Origin: Nemertoderma westbladi
Taxonomy: Eukaryota; Xenacoelomorpha; Nemertodermatida; Nemertodermatidae
Direction: 5' to 3'
Length of the DNA: 20,914 bases
Assembly (NCBI GenBank): GCA_032718475.1
Contig: JAUCBJ010000084.1
Location: 1-20,914 of the forward strand
Shown here: piece after piece, positions 9,463 to 18,500 of the stretch
Position numbering within the stretch: the first letter of the stretch is position 1
Layout of the letters: every line of letters starts with the position of its first letter
Notes under the pieces: model-generated
What the model was told of the DNA's origin: nothing
The model's database searches: none
The model's input: only the letters and a program-made list of their open reading frames with translations
Made by a program: the position numbers and the translations under genes

Positions 9463-11002
9463 CCAATAAATTATTATTGCGGCGAGAAATAATTATTGCG
9501 GAAATAAGTTATAATTGGGCGTATTTCTCATAAGAGAGGTATCTTTTGTTGCGAAAGCTGTTGCTAACATAAAGAATTTTCATTTTTGAGAAAGAATGTT
9601 ACTTGATCTCCGACCTCACAAGCTAACATAAATTTGTTTGTGCATAATATCTCAGAGTTTCCAAGATAAACTTGTTACGGGTGCGATCCCTTAAGCACTT
9701 CATCACCCAGAAAACCAATATGCCAACTCCAGACAGTTAGTAACAAAATGGGAAATCTGTTGGCAACCCCATTGTAAGCCAAACCCCAAAGGTTAACTTA
9801 AAACCGGGAGGCTTAGCCATAGGAACCAAATCGGACAGTTGCTGTAGATGGCCGCACAAGCTATGATTGTGTACTAAATGAAATGTACTACCTATTGTTT
9901 CATGTGTATATTTATTGGTGCATATAACAAACCTACTATTATAGGCATCGGCTTACTAACCGCAAGCCGTTGCCCATACATAGTGAGAGAGGCATTTAAT
10001 CGGGAAAGTAGGCGATTAATCATTATGTATGGCATTATCCAATAGTGAAGTAGCAGCTCTGACACCTCATTGGTCAGGACAGCAATAAACCAAACCCCCT
10101 CCAACTACTGTGGGGCGAGCCACGAAGTGAGTGAGCCTTAGCGTAGTGGTACCATTAATCAACCTGTCGTTCTGTCGTTCTGTCGCGTTCAATTTTAAAC
10201 GTTAATAACTCGGCCAATCTTTGATGAAATCTATCCAAACTTGGTACACATGTTGTTTGGCAAAAGTTTAGAAATTTTCCAAGTAGAATTTCCGTGTGGC
10301 CTTCGAGAAGCTAAATAATAGCAGTTAATTAGTTAATTAAGTTGATTACGGTTTCAACCTGCCTTTTAAAGGAAATTAATTGTTTTACAGTATAAGATTT
10401 AAATAATTATACTTAAAAATTATACAGATGTAATCCACATACTCCATTCTATTATAGTTTTTAATTAGTTCAAGTGATTTGCTTTAATAATTGTGTCTTT
10501 AATTGATCTAAAGTAATTAAAACGGTATAAAAAATTGATTCTCATTAAATACTGCTCATTTATTGGTTAACATCCAAGTTGGCTCGGTGCTGGTACATAG
10601 GATGGGAAGGATGTTTGGTGTGTGTAGAACAGCCAGTTGCTCTTCAATGGGAATGCGAATGTAAGTAACCACATGTGTACAGGCCGGTAGACAGATTGGC
10701 CATAGCTAGCTAACGAGATGGAAATCTGAATTCCCTACTATTCAGTCTATTATTGTGTTATTGCCGTGTTAGACAGTGTTTAATAAATGTCAGTCAATAA
10801 CATTTTACCACTGCAGAAGACTTATTTATATCCATACTTGTTTTTTCCTCATAAATATTGGGCTTATTATTTTTTGATGGGATTTCTTTGTAGTTGAATT
10901 GTCTAAGTTTTTACACTTGAGGCATTAACAGAGGGTACTGGTATTAAATTAATTATTTGAATATCATTACTGCATCGACTGAATTTAGTACTGCGTTCTG
11001 CA
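9463..11002. other. Non-coding DNA with short repeat fragments
   Basis: I see no gene. The word CTAACATAAA occurs near 9566 and 9623. A GC-richer piece at about 10108-10160 (GGGGCGAGCCACGAAGTGAG) leads into the short tandem TGTCGTTC x2 at 10164-10190. It then passes into ordinary AT-rich DNA that I cannot assign. These look like ends of dispersed repeats, but no partner copy is in the window. Confidence 0.4.
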
Positions 11003-11200
11003 TTGATTATATTCCTATAAACCATTCCTGGTTTCGCATATTGCACGTACCCATAGTTATAAATATTGCCAGTCTGCGTTTAGGAAATATATTTAAATAC
11101 AAAACAGGACGAGCGCAACGACGCTTATAATAATTAAGACGAGTACGGCGTTGATTATATTCCTATACACCACCTTGGCTTTGCATATTGAAAGTGCGAT
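11003..11200. repeat. 148-bp direct repeat, two decayed copies
   Basis: TTGATTATATTCCTATA starts at 11003 and 11151. The similarity continues through a CACC/CATT-to-GCATATTG segment, and GTACTGCG or GTACGGCG precedes each copy. The remainder of the unit is poorly conserved. Confidence 0.6.
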
Positions 11201-11860
11201 TGGAAATAAGTTCGTTCTACCCTTCCGTGGGTGGTAGATGTCGCGGTTATGTATTGGTGGTTGGGAAGGGTGGGGGGGTGGAGAGATTAAAAGGGGTGAA
11301 CACGTACTGTCCCCCTTTCTTGGATTGATTGGTGGTGTGGGTAAATTTCTCAAAACCTGATTTTGTGATACAGTCGCTCAATTTTAATCTGTATCTCATA
11401 ACTGGACCTCGTGCTGCGCGAAGGCCCCACGAACGTGTATAGTAGATTATAGGCCTACTGCTGTATAATCAATTTATATTCAGTCACATGCGCCTCTCAT
11501 ACCCGAGAAGCGGCTTTAGTTTTCACGGTTCTGATTTATGTTTTAGTGACGTACAGATATCAGATTCAGACTTTTACTGGTTACTGTTTATTACCTTTGA
11601 TATTTCTATTAAAAATGGGGAAGGAACAACAAGAAGCTAGTTTTCCCAAGTTCTGAGTTAGATCACCCGTCCGCCGTCCCACAAAGAACCAGTGAAAACA
11701 AACCAAATTGAAACATTTTCGAAGTTCATATTTGAAATAAATTATAATTATTGCTTTAAACATATGTTTTTAGAGGTTCCACAATTGTGTCTCAGAACAA
11801 CAAACCTGCTGCGAAAATTTCAGCCAATTCCATAAGCCGTTCTCGAGAAAAAGGTACATT
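11201..11860. other. Non-coding stretch before the foldback element
   Basis: I see no gene. The 14-mer CGTGCTGCGCGAAG at 11410-11423 also occurs at 4481-4494, in both places next to unrelated sequence, which hints at a shared dispersed-repeat fragment. A G-rich run lies at 11262-11300. Confidence 0.35.
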
Positions 11861-12820
11861 TGTATGGGGCGCCGTTTGGGCCAAAAATAAAAAAAAACAT
11901 ATTATATTAAAAAGTTATAATGGTATGTTTTTTATCTTGCCGTTTGGGCCAAAAGTTGTAATGGTATGTTTTTTTATCTTGCCGTTTGGGCCAAAAATAG
12001 CTGAGAGGGAAATTTGAATTATCACTTTCTATATACTGTATTTAGCAATTGCAATTATCATCATACCTGTGAGCCTGTCTGCCTATACATGATTGTGGAT
12101 TGTATTTACACACGGTGTACCGTATCGCTGTAGGAGTGGACTTTAGGCTTACCTCCCGCTGTATGGCTGTATGGGCCTTGGCCTACCAGTACTCATATAC
12201 TGTCACTGGGTAATGCTGTAATGCGTTAGGCTGTTAGGTACAAATCAGTATACTTTAGGCCCTGTAGCAGTACACATTGTGCTTGTGATAGGCCTACATC
12301 TTGTGGTCCACAATACTGCAATACTGAGGCATTAATGTCAGAATGTCATTTGTACCTAACAGCCTAACGCTACATTACAGCATTACGCAGTGACAGTATA
12401 TGAGTACCGGTAGGCCAAGGCCCATACAGCGGGAGGTAAGCCTAAAGTCCACTCCTCCAGCGATACTGTACCGTGCTGCCGTGTGTAAATACAATCCACA
12501 ATCATGTATAGGCAGACAGGCTCACAGGTATGATGATAATTGCAATTGCTATAAATACAATATATAGAAAAGTGATAATTCAAATTTCCCTCTCAGCTAT
12601 TTTTGGCCCAAACGGCAAGATAAAAAAACATACCATTACAACTTTTGGCCCAAACGGCAAGATAAAAAAACATACCATTACAACTTTTGGCCCAAACGGC
12701 AAGATAAAAAAACATACCATTACAACTTTTGGCCCAAACGGCAAGATAAAAAAACATACCATTATAACTTTTTAATATAATATGTTTTTTTTATTTTTGG
12801 CCCAAACGGCGCCCCATACA
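11861..12820. mobile_element. 960-bp foldback element with long inverted arms
   Basis: The left arm 11861-12245 is the reverse complement of the right arm 12348-12820, around a 102-bp centre. The tips are TGTATGGGGCGCCGTTTGGG and its complement. Identity is high through the arms, for example around GCAATTGCAATTATCATCAT. The right arm is longer because it has four copies of a 42-bp unit where the left has two. There is no coding capacity. TT sits on both outer sides and may be a short target duplication. It fits a foldback or MITE-type non-autonomous DNA transposon; the superfamily is unknown. Confidence 0.85.
12601..12768. repeat. 42-bp unit, four exact-period copies
   Basis: TTTTGGCCCAAACGGCAAGA starts at 12601, 12643, 12685 and 12727, so the period is exactly 42 bp. 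The first three copies are identical and the fourth differs by one base near its end. The left arm holds two inverted copies at about 11920-12000. Such identity implies recent copy-number change. Confidence 0.95.
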
Positions 12821-13011
12821 TTTGCCTCCAAATTACACGAAAAAAAGTAAATGCGGAGAAAAACCCATTTTAAGTTTTCAAACCCTCCCGCTAATTTTAT
12901 GTAAATCGCGGGAAATTTCGAAAATAAGCTATAAAATATAATAAACTACACCATCAAACCAAAATTTTTGATTTGGGGTTTTTCGTAGTCGCTGATTGGG
13001 ACATGGGAAAA
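12821..13011. other. AT-rich flank between elements
   Basis: No gene is seen. The end of this stretch runs into the dispersed repeat that is interrupted at 13040. Confidence 0.3.
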
Positions 13012-13480
13012 TATTTGGAGATAATCGACCTTTCATTTACATAGTAATAGTAATTTCAATAGGATTCCCTAAATGGAAATTGTTATAATTTGAAAACTAA
13101 AAGAGCTATTAAATAGCTGTTTACAGTTCTGGAAACACCATTTAAGGTTTAAGGATTTAAGGTTTAAAAGTCTTAACATTTAACACCATTTTGGTCCAAA
13201 AATATGTCGAAATTATTTTTATGATCTACTGTAACGCACGATTAAATCGTGTTTCCAAATCTGAAAACTGCTATTTAATAGCTCTTTTAGTTTTCAAATT
13301 ATAACAATTTCCATTTAGGGAATCTTATTGAAATTACTATTACTATGTATATAGTCTGGTCGATAAGACAATGTACCCGGAAAAAAATGTTACCAAGCTA
13401 TATTTGGTATGGTTCGAATCGCTAGGATCCCCGCTTTCGAAATCTGAAAAGTCCTCTCTTCAATAGGGTGGGCAACTCTC
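13012..13480 (-). repeat. Dispersed repeat, copy 1, interrupted by a 308-bp insert
   Basis: With 13040-13347 removed, the flanks match the reverse complement of 16838-17010: ATATTTGGAGATAATCG, CCTTTCATT, AGTCTGGTCGAT, CCCGGAAAAAAATGTTACCA, then a coding-like segment. On the minus strand a frame ends IPNIAW then stop at 13390. The last 28 codons align without gaps to the frame in copy 2 with 13 identical residues (VA, RTF, I, K, A, IPN, AW and so on). The frame can be read back to 13590 into the 126-bp repeat. I do not recognise the protein. Confidence 0.75.
13040..13347. mobile_element. 308-bp palindromic MITE flanked by TA
   Basis: Near-perfect inverted arms of about 99 bp (13040-13138 and 13249-13347) begin CATAGTAATAGTAATTTCAA. 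The centre is about 110 bp. TA lies directly outside each end (13038-13039, 13348-13349). The uninterrupted repeat copy at 16838-17010 shows what the site looks like without it. TA duplication is typical of Tc1/mariner-type elements, so this is probably a non-autonomous relative. It encodes nothing. Confidence 0.85.
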
Positions 13481-13489
13481 ACAAATCCC

Positions 13490-13820
13490 GTTTCCATAGC
13501 AACCGATATAAGAATATATATAATTACATTTAAAGCAACTGGGCTAGCTCCTACACCCACTATATCGCCAACGGAGAATTCATTGAACATATTTTAAATT
13601 CTCAGTTACCATGGCAACCGGTAGATTCACCATATCAACCATCGATTTAGCCATCTTGAGGCAACGGGACCAACTCCTAATCCCACTATATCGACTATGG
13701 AAAATTCATTGATAAAATTTTCAAGTCTCAGTTACTATGGCAACCGGTAGATTCACCATATCAACCATCGTTGTCGCCATCTTGAGGCAAAGGGACCACC
13801 CCTACTCCTACCATGGTAAC
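13490..13820. promoter_or_regulatory. Series of RFX X-box-like sites
   Basis: GTTTCCATAGCAAC (13490-13503), GTTACCATGGCAAC (13605-13618) and GTTACTATGGCAAC (13731-13744) fit the RFX X-box palindrome GTNRCC-n-RGYAAC exactly or nearly. CTACCATGGTAAC (13808-13820) is a weaker fourth. Two or three of them sit at the same place in successive 126-bp units. RFX proteins control cilium genes in animals, but here the motif may simply be part of the repeat. Confidence 0.4.
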
Positions 13821-13830
13821 TCCTATCCCC
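13535..13830. repeat. 126-bp tandem repeat, 2.3 copies
   Basis: Units are 13535-13660, 13661-13786 and a partial third from 13787. Each begins GCAACTGGG, GCAACGGGA or GCAAAGGGA. All three include CTCCTA, and the two full units share GGCAACCGGTAGATTCACCA, ATATCAACCATCG and GCCATCTTGAG. Confidence 0.9.
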
Positions 13831-14007
13831 GCTATTAATATGAATAAATTAAGAAATGATAGTTTATTAAACCAAAAATATAATAATTATTAAATATTAT
13901 CAATTTATAATAGAAATATTGAAAATTGTATATTATACCTAGAGTTTATCATGAACCAAAGTTATTATAATAAATAATATCACCCTTTATTAGTGGAACA
14001 ATTGTAT
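13831..14007. other. AT-rich 3' flank of the nuclease-like gene
   Basis: No gene is seen. TTTATT at 13986-13991 reads AATAAA on the minus strand, just past the stop of the neighbouring open frame, but it may be chance. Confidence 0.3.
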
Positions 14008-15195
14008 CTATACACCGTTTATTAAACCATACCTGTAATAATTAATCTTACAGATCTTACAGATCTTACACTTACATCTTATAAAATTGAGAATTTCCTC
14101 TGGAGCAGGATCTAAATCCGTCATTACAGGTATATACTTGTCATTCTTCACCTCCCACCCCCACTGGCAAGGATCCAGTAGACACCTACCAAGACTCTTC
14201 CAAACAACAACTTGCAGGTGAACGCGAAGGGAGTGGAATGAGGCTGCTCGTTCAGTCGGGTGAAGTCGATCAGGTTGCAACTTCTTGGTTGATGTCGCAG
14301 TAAACTCCATATATCGGATATATCTGAGTGTATCAAGTGAATCCCCAGGTTTTCCGGAATATATTTTATTAAATATCTTTTGCCCTGCACTCGCAACATC
14401 GGTTTGTAAAGAATTTTCATTATTTATCGTTTCACAACAGCGAAGGACCACTTGTGATCTGTGAATGAGTTTAATTAGCTCACATTTTCCATACCCAAAT
14501 ATTGCAGAAGTTGAGTCACATCCACCCCAAGCGTGAATTACAAGTAGATTATGGATTACATCTGAGCTAAATTTTTCTACTATGTCTCGAATTCTAACCA
14601 GAGTTGCATCCTTGCCTTTCAACCGTTTTCGGTCAGAATGAAAATATACGTCAGCCATGTCTGGACACCAATGGTACAACAAAAGAACAAGAACATCGGT
14701 GTCATCAGCTTCCACAATCACAGTGTCTCCTTTGGCAGCCAATCGCAGTGCTTCAAAGACAATATCTGTATCAGCATCGCCTTCACTTTGAACTACTGAG
14801 TGTCCATTTGCTGTAAAGAGGCGAAACAACAACTTTATCAACTGATCTTTATTCTTCTCATTGTACAAAAACAGATTCTGAGGGACAGCTACTTGCAAGT
14901 CATCACGCATTTGAATGTTGGCAGATGTTTTCCTTGCCCGTCGCTGATGTTCTTGGTCTTTTATTGATGGGCCCGCATTGTATCCATCAAAAACAATGTT
15001 GGATGGGCCATACTTTGTTTCTATATATTTCAGATATTGAGCAATTATATCTCTGTACATACCTTTTGGTAGCCACCGTACCCTGTGAAGTAGAGCACCA
15101 CCATCTGAAACATGTGAAGCATGTTCTGGTGAATGGGTTTCTGGAATACCAGCAGTAAGGTGATGTGCTAGAACCGCTTTGTTTGTTTTTCGCAT
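14008..15195 (-). CDS. XPG/FEN1-like PIN-nuclease family protein, probably one exon of a partial gene
   Basis: The 395-codon frame shows the motif order of FEN1/XPG-type nucleases: VFDGYN (68-73), SEGDADTD (137-144), EADDTDVL (162-169), and GGCDSTS plus GYGK (224-237). These supply the clustered acidic residues of a metal-dependent active site. DGGALLHRVRW (31-41) is typical of a multicopy, uncharacterised family in invertebrate animals. The printed ATG may not be the true start: the same frame runs upstream as FPTSLFKDSQ to a TGA at 15243-15241, so an upstream exon is likely. The end is also doubtful. After FIRC the frame passes four GTAAG words (14075-14047), the first being GTAAGT, a good splice donor. 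As I recall, relatives continue with a Cys-rich tail, and the ICKICKI stretch here looks like intron. The DNA or RNA substrate and role are unknown; an origin in a mobile element is possible. Confidence 0.7.
   Translation of the reverse strand: MRKTNKAVLAHHLTAGIPETHSPEHASHVSDGGALLHRVRWLPKGMYRDIIAQYLKYIETKYGPSNIVFDGYNAGPSIKDQEHQRRARKTSANIQMRDDLQVAVPQNLFLYNEKNKDQLIKLLFRLFTANGHSVVQSEGDADTDIVFEALRLAAKGDTVIVEADDTDVLVLLLYHWCPDMADVYFHSDRKRLKGKDATLVRIRDIVEKFSSDVIHNLLVIHAWGGCDSTSAIFGYGKCELIKLIHRSQVVLRCCETINNENSLQTDVASAGQKIFNKIYSGKPGDSLDTLRYIRYMEFTATSTKKLQPDRLHPTERAASFHSLRVHLQVVVWKSLGRCLLDPCQWGWEVKNDKYIPVMTDLDPAPEEILNFIRCKCKICKICKINYYRYGLINGV
14047..14075 (-). promoter_or_regulatory. Cluster of four GTAAG splice-donor words
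   Basis: On the minus strand GTAAGT, GTAAGA, GTAAGA and GTAAGA start at 14075, 14069, 14060 and 14051. The last three lie in a 9-bp tandem repeat. The first is the best donor and follows the FIRC codons of the nuclease-like exon. Donor use is inferred. Confidence 0.45.
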
Positions 15196-15243
15196 TTGAG
15201 AATCCTTGAATAATGAAGTTGGAAAGGAAAAGGAGTGAGCTCA

Positions 15244-15417
15244 AATTTGAATTAAATTAAATTAAATTCCATTAAATTTTGCTTTCTTACTTACTTCTTC
15301 CATGTTCATTTGTAATATTAATATAAAATATTGCTACTGTACTGGTATATCAAAAGAAAATTATACATTCATGGACCATTAGATTTCAAATTATAAAAAA
15401 AAGAAAAGCAAGCAAAC
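15244..15417. other. AT-rich DNA upstream of the nuclease-like exon
   Basis: No further exon of the nuclease-like protein is recognisable here. A short ATTAA repeat lies at 15250-15275. Confidence 0.3.
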
Positions 15418-15545
15418 AGTCGGCCGAAGCCGGAGGCGACCCGAAGGCTCCTCTTTCGATAGCTGCTACCCGAGGGTAGGGGTGGTCGCTACTCCTATCC
15501 CAAGATTTGCTCCCAGTTATTTAACTGGAACTCCACTTCCTTTCA
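15418..15545. repeat. GC-rich island with small hairpins, possible SINE-like fragment
   Basis: In an AT-rich setting this 128-bp stretch is rich in GGCCGAAGCCGGAGGCGACC-type sequence. It includes a stem CCAGTTA-TT-TAACTGG near 15513 and an imperfect stem GGGTAGGGGT / ACTCCTATCCC near 15475-15501. No Pol III A and B boxes are clear. No second copy is in the window. Confidence 0.35.
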
Positions 15546-15800
15546 AATTATAAATTATTTTTATTATTCATTTTTTGACATTGGTGACGACTGTATCCAA
15601 GATTTCATGTTTCATCACTACAGATTTTATGTAGTTAATTCATGTGTAAATGTTCCTCAAAAAGAGATCCATGGGCACTAGTAAAGCAAAAAGGGTCCCT
15701 ACTTTGTCCTGTCGACACCCCCTGCCATTTTTTCACCATTCCTTTAATAGTGTTTTTTAACGGTTTTTTGGTTTTGTTGAATGGTCTATAAAATTCGTAG
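15546..15800. other. AT-rich DNA with nothing assigned
   Basis: I see no gene or clear repeat before the palindrome that starts at about 15801. Confidence 0.3.
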
Positions 15801-16005
15801 ATATGTTTTTTATGGTAGCTACTGTAGTGTTATTTTTTACTAGCTAGTATTTTTTGTAATTAAAAAAAATTGATATGAACTGTAAACTTTGGGTTATTCT
15901 GTTGTAGTTTAAACCTGAAATATCAATTTTTTGACATTTTTTTATAATTTCAATAAATACTAGATAGTAAAAAAATACTAGCTACTGTACCATAAAAAAA
16001 CATAC
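15801..16005. mobile_element. Decayed palindromic element
   Basis: The left arm 15801-15876 and right arm 15920-16005 are imperfect reverse complements. They share ATGTTTTTTATGGTA, GCTACTGTA, TTTTTTACTA, CTAGTATTT and ATTGATAT, with indels. The centre is about 43 bp. It is probably an old MITE. GCTACC-type fragments resembling the arm recur near 16190 and 16318. Confidence 0.65.
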
Positions 16006-16795
16006 CGGTATCTACTTAATTTGTAGAACATTTTCTAAAACTGAAAGAAAACATGATAGAATCAATTTATAATGTATTTCCAAGTATAAAATTTGCATTA
16101 GAAAACTTACAAAACTTACTTACTACTAACTTATTAAAATTTAAACTTACTAAAATAATTGCCTATTAGGTTTTGACAAATTTTTACTAGCTACCACAAC
16201 AGTGTTCCAGAATATAATATTTTGATTATTTAATGTTGCATCGATGTCGAGGAATAATTTAATCATGAAATATTTGCATTTAAAAAAATTTAATATTGAA
16301 TTTTTTGAAAAATTAGCTAGCTACCATAATAGCTAAGTGTTCTACCGGTGCCCGAAAGTGACGAAAGAACGAAATTTTTTATTGTGAAATGTTGAGATGA
16401 TGTCTATATGGAATTTACCATACCCCATTATATTTTCAGTGTCTAACTAGTGTGCATACAATACCAGTCGAGTCTTTTGATAGGCATGTCCCTTACAGTA
16501 TGTTCAGTTGATGAGTCAGCCATGCATAACTAGACCCCAGATCTAACTCATTACTAAGTTTGGAGAGCGTAATAATAAAAATAATAGGTCAAATTCAAGC
16601 TTTGCTTGCCTTGGAACCAATATAACGCCAGCAACCAGGCGTGAGTGGGGTAAACTACTAGCTAACACCGGTAAATTTCAGTCTATATTATGTATACAAT
16701 TATAGATGTAATTAACAGATAAGAATATGAAATATTACATTGTCTCTTAGCAACGATGAAATATTCCAAGTGAAGATCAAGTAAATTTGAATTGA
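16006..16795. other. AT-rich DNA with a weak direct repeat
   Basis: No gene is seen. ACTAGCTACCACAACAGTGTTC near 16187 and GCTAGCTACCATAATAGC near 16313, followed by AGTGTTC, look like two decayed copies about 125 bp apart. The rest is unassigned. Confidence 0.4.
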
Positions 16796-16837
16796 TTTTA
16801 CTTATGGATAGGGTTCACGAAAATGGCTATAAAAAAA

Positions 16838-17010
16838 GTTGCCCAAGGTTTGCTGCGGAGGACTTTCGATATTCTTAAAGAGCATAAATTTGCGCTTCTA
16901 ATTATACCAAATTTGGCTTGGTAACATTTTTTTCCGGGTACAGCTAAAATTGCTCCTAAATCGACCAGACTAATAATGAAAGGCCGATTATCTCCAAATA
17001 TTTTTTTTAT
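16838..17010 (+). repeat. Dispersed repeat, copy 2 (uninterrupted), with coding-like end
   Basis: This copy matches 13012-13480 in inverted orientation and lacks the 308-bp insert. A plus-strand frame from 16796 ends IPNLAW then TAA at 16922-16924. Its last 28 codons align without gaps to copy 1, with the stop in the same place and a conserved 3' flank (CATTTTTTTCCGGGTAC). The peptide includes KVAQGLLRRTFDILK. I do not recognise the family. It may be the last exon of a transposon gene. Confidence 0.75.
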
Positions 17011-17294
17011 GAAATTGTCAACTTCAAAACCCTACTACTTCTACAATTTTTGAGCAATTAGTCTGAAACTTCCTGTGGGTGTCTAGAGAGCCACCCTGCA
17101 TAAAATTATCAGACAGCTTTTCGAAATTTTTGTTAATAAAATGTAATACTATTTATAAAAAACCTAAAAATTAGCTTAAAATTAGTTTTCTAGATTCTAT
17201 CATGACCTACTAAATATACGACCATGAAAGCTGCATTCTACCTACTAAATTTAGTAGGAACACGTTTTTATAATCATTTTTATATATTTAAAGG
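17011..17294. other. AT-rich stretch with an 18-bp perfect palindrome
   Basis: CCTACTAAATTTAGTAGG near 17251-17268 is its own reverse complement, and CCTACTAAAT also occurs near 17205. No gene is seen. Confidence 0.4.
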
Positions 17295-17598
17295 ATTTTA
17301 TAATAAAAGTCTTCTAGAACATTTTTTTATGATTCATTTCATTAGTCAAGTATTCTAATTTTGAAACAAATTATTTTAATAGATATTTTTATATATTATT
17401 GGTAAATGCCAGTTCCACTTCGTTGGTGCTTACCTACGCCATCTCCTGGAATATTGTGTCTTAATTCAGTGACTTGGCCACCAATTATTATTCTACAAAT
17501 CTTAATGAGATCGCATGAAATTTGAAATATATATTGTATTAACTCCCTCATCCATACTGGGTGCGTCAGAATATTTATTTTCTCAAATCTGTGCGTGA

Positions 17599-17952
17599 GT
17601 TTTACAAAATGAAACTGTTACCAACTCACTTTACCACAGTTTGCTTGACATGGGAAGAGAAGGAAGACTCACAAGACAGTTATGCGCATTTGTTGAAGAA
17701 ACGTTTAAAACTTTAATAACCGTTGAAGATTTGCTTGAAAAAACCCTTCAGTTCCGCAGCAACTTCGACTCAACCAAACTATGTGATAATTATCCCTACG
17801 TATTCAGCTGACCTTCCCATACTGAACTAATTACAAGAATTATTTTTCGCTCTCTCGTAAACATATTTGCCAAGAATCGATCCAAAGCCCTCCCAGACAG
17901 TGAGAGAATCTGTTGTAAAAGTATTCAAACTGCGTCAGCGTCATGTAAATAA
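17599..17952 (+). pseudogene. Unrecognised coding remnant inside the 288-bp inverted repeats
   Basis: One frame runs 70 codons from 17599, meets a TGA at 17809-17811, and continues in the same frame for 46 more codons to a TAA at 17950-17952. The translation is of ordinary protein-like composition, unlike the surrounding AT-rich DNA: it includes LYHSLLDMGREGRLTRQLCA and, after the stop, ELITRIIFRSLVNIFAKNRS. The placement suggests a decayed transposon gene. I cannot assign the family and the coding status is an inference. Confidence 0.4.
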
Positions 17953-18294
17953 TTGCTAAATTATAGAACTGTAGTTTACCGGTACTCATCATCATTATTG
18001 AAAACATGCCATTATAAACATTCCATAAGATTAACCAATTATCAACTATTTATTTGCTTTTGTCCTTCTTCCTTAATTTGCTAGTAAAAACACAATGTTT
18101 AAAAAAACACTGGCTTCCAATAAAACACTGGCTATGGTCAATCGAAAGACAAATCTATCACATACCAAAAACATTTAAAATAATAAATGAAGTAATGAAT
18201 ATAACGACCAAAAATCTCAATTTAGCTAATTTCATTTACAATAGATACTTAATTGCTAAACAATCTACTGTAACACTACCAAAAAAATAATGTA

Positions 18295-18500
18295 ATAAAA
18301 ACTGTGTCCTAATAGCAGATAGGGGGGGGGGGGGGGGGGGGGGGGGATGGACTCAAATAACAAATGATTACTCTCAAAAATAAAACTGTAACCTGTTCTA
18401 GCCACTGTAACCTGTTCCTTTCCCTAAATTGTGAATTTAGCATTGAGGCGGGATATTAATTCGCCAAGGCGGGTTTTGCGTCGAGTTTCCCCCTGTCTCC
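18295..18500 (+). repeat. Copy B of the poly-G repeat; 25-G tract
   Basis: This stretch matches the reverse complement of 1283-1412, with AGCAGATA before a G25 run (18322-18346) and CTCAAAAATAAAACTGTAAC after it. It continues with CTGTAACCTGTTCCTTTCCC at 18405, nearly identical to the core of the 68-bp arrays at 5936-6545 and 8911-9185. Further on, TTGCGTCGAGTTTCCCC near 18476 resembles the word at 1320. It sits inside the 288-bp inverted-arm element. Confidence 0.7.

Noticed and set aside
13411-13420. GGTTCGAATC, the B-box/T-loop word of tRNA genes
   Set aside because: No A box, acceptor stem or anticodon arm can be formed around it, and it lies inside the dispersed repeat.
18054-18290. 78-codon plus-strand frame
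   Set aside because: AT-driven Lys/Asn/Ile composition, with no motif and no relation to the neighbouring remnant.
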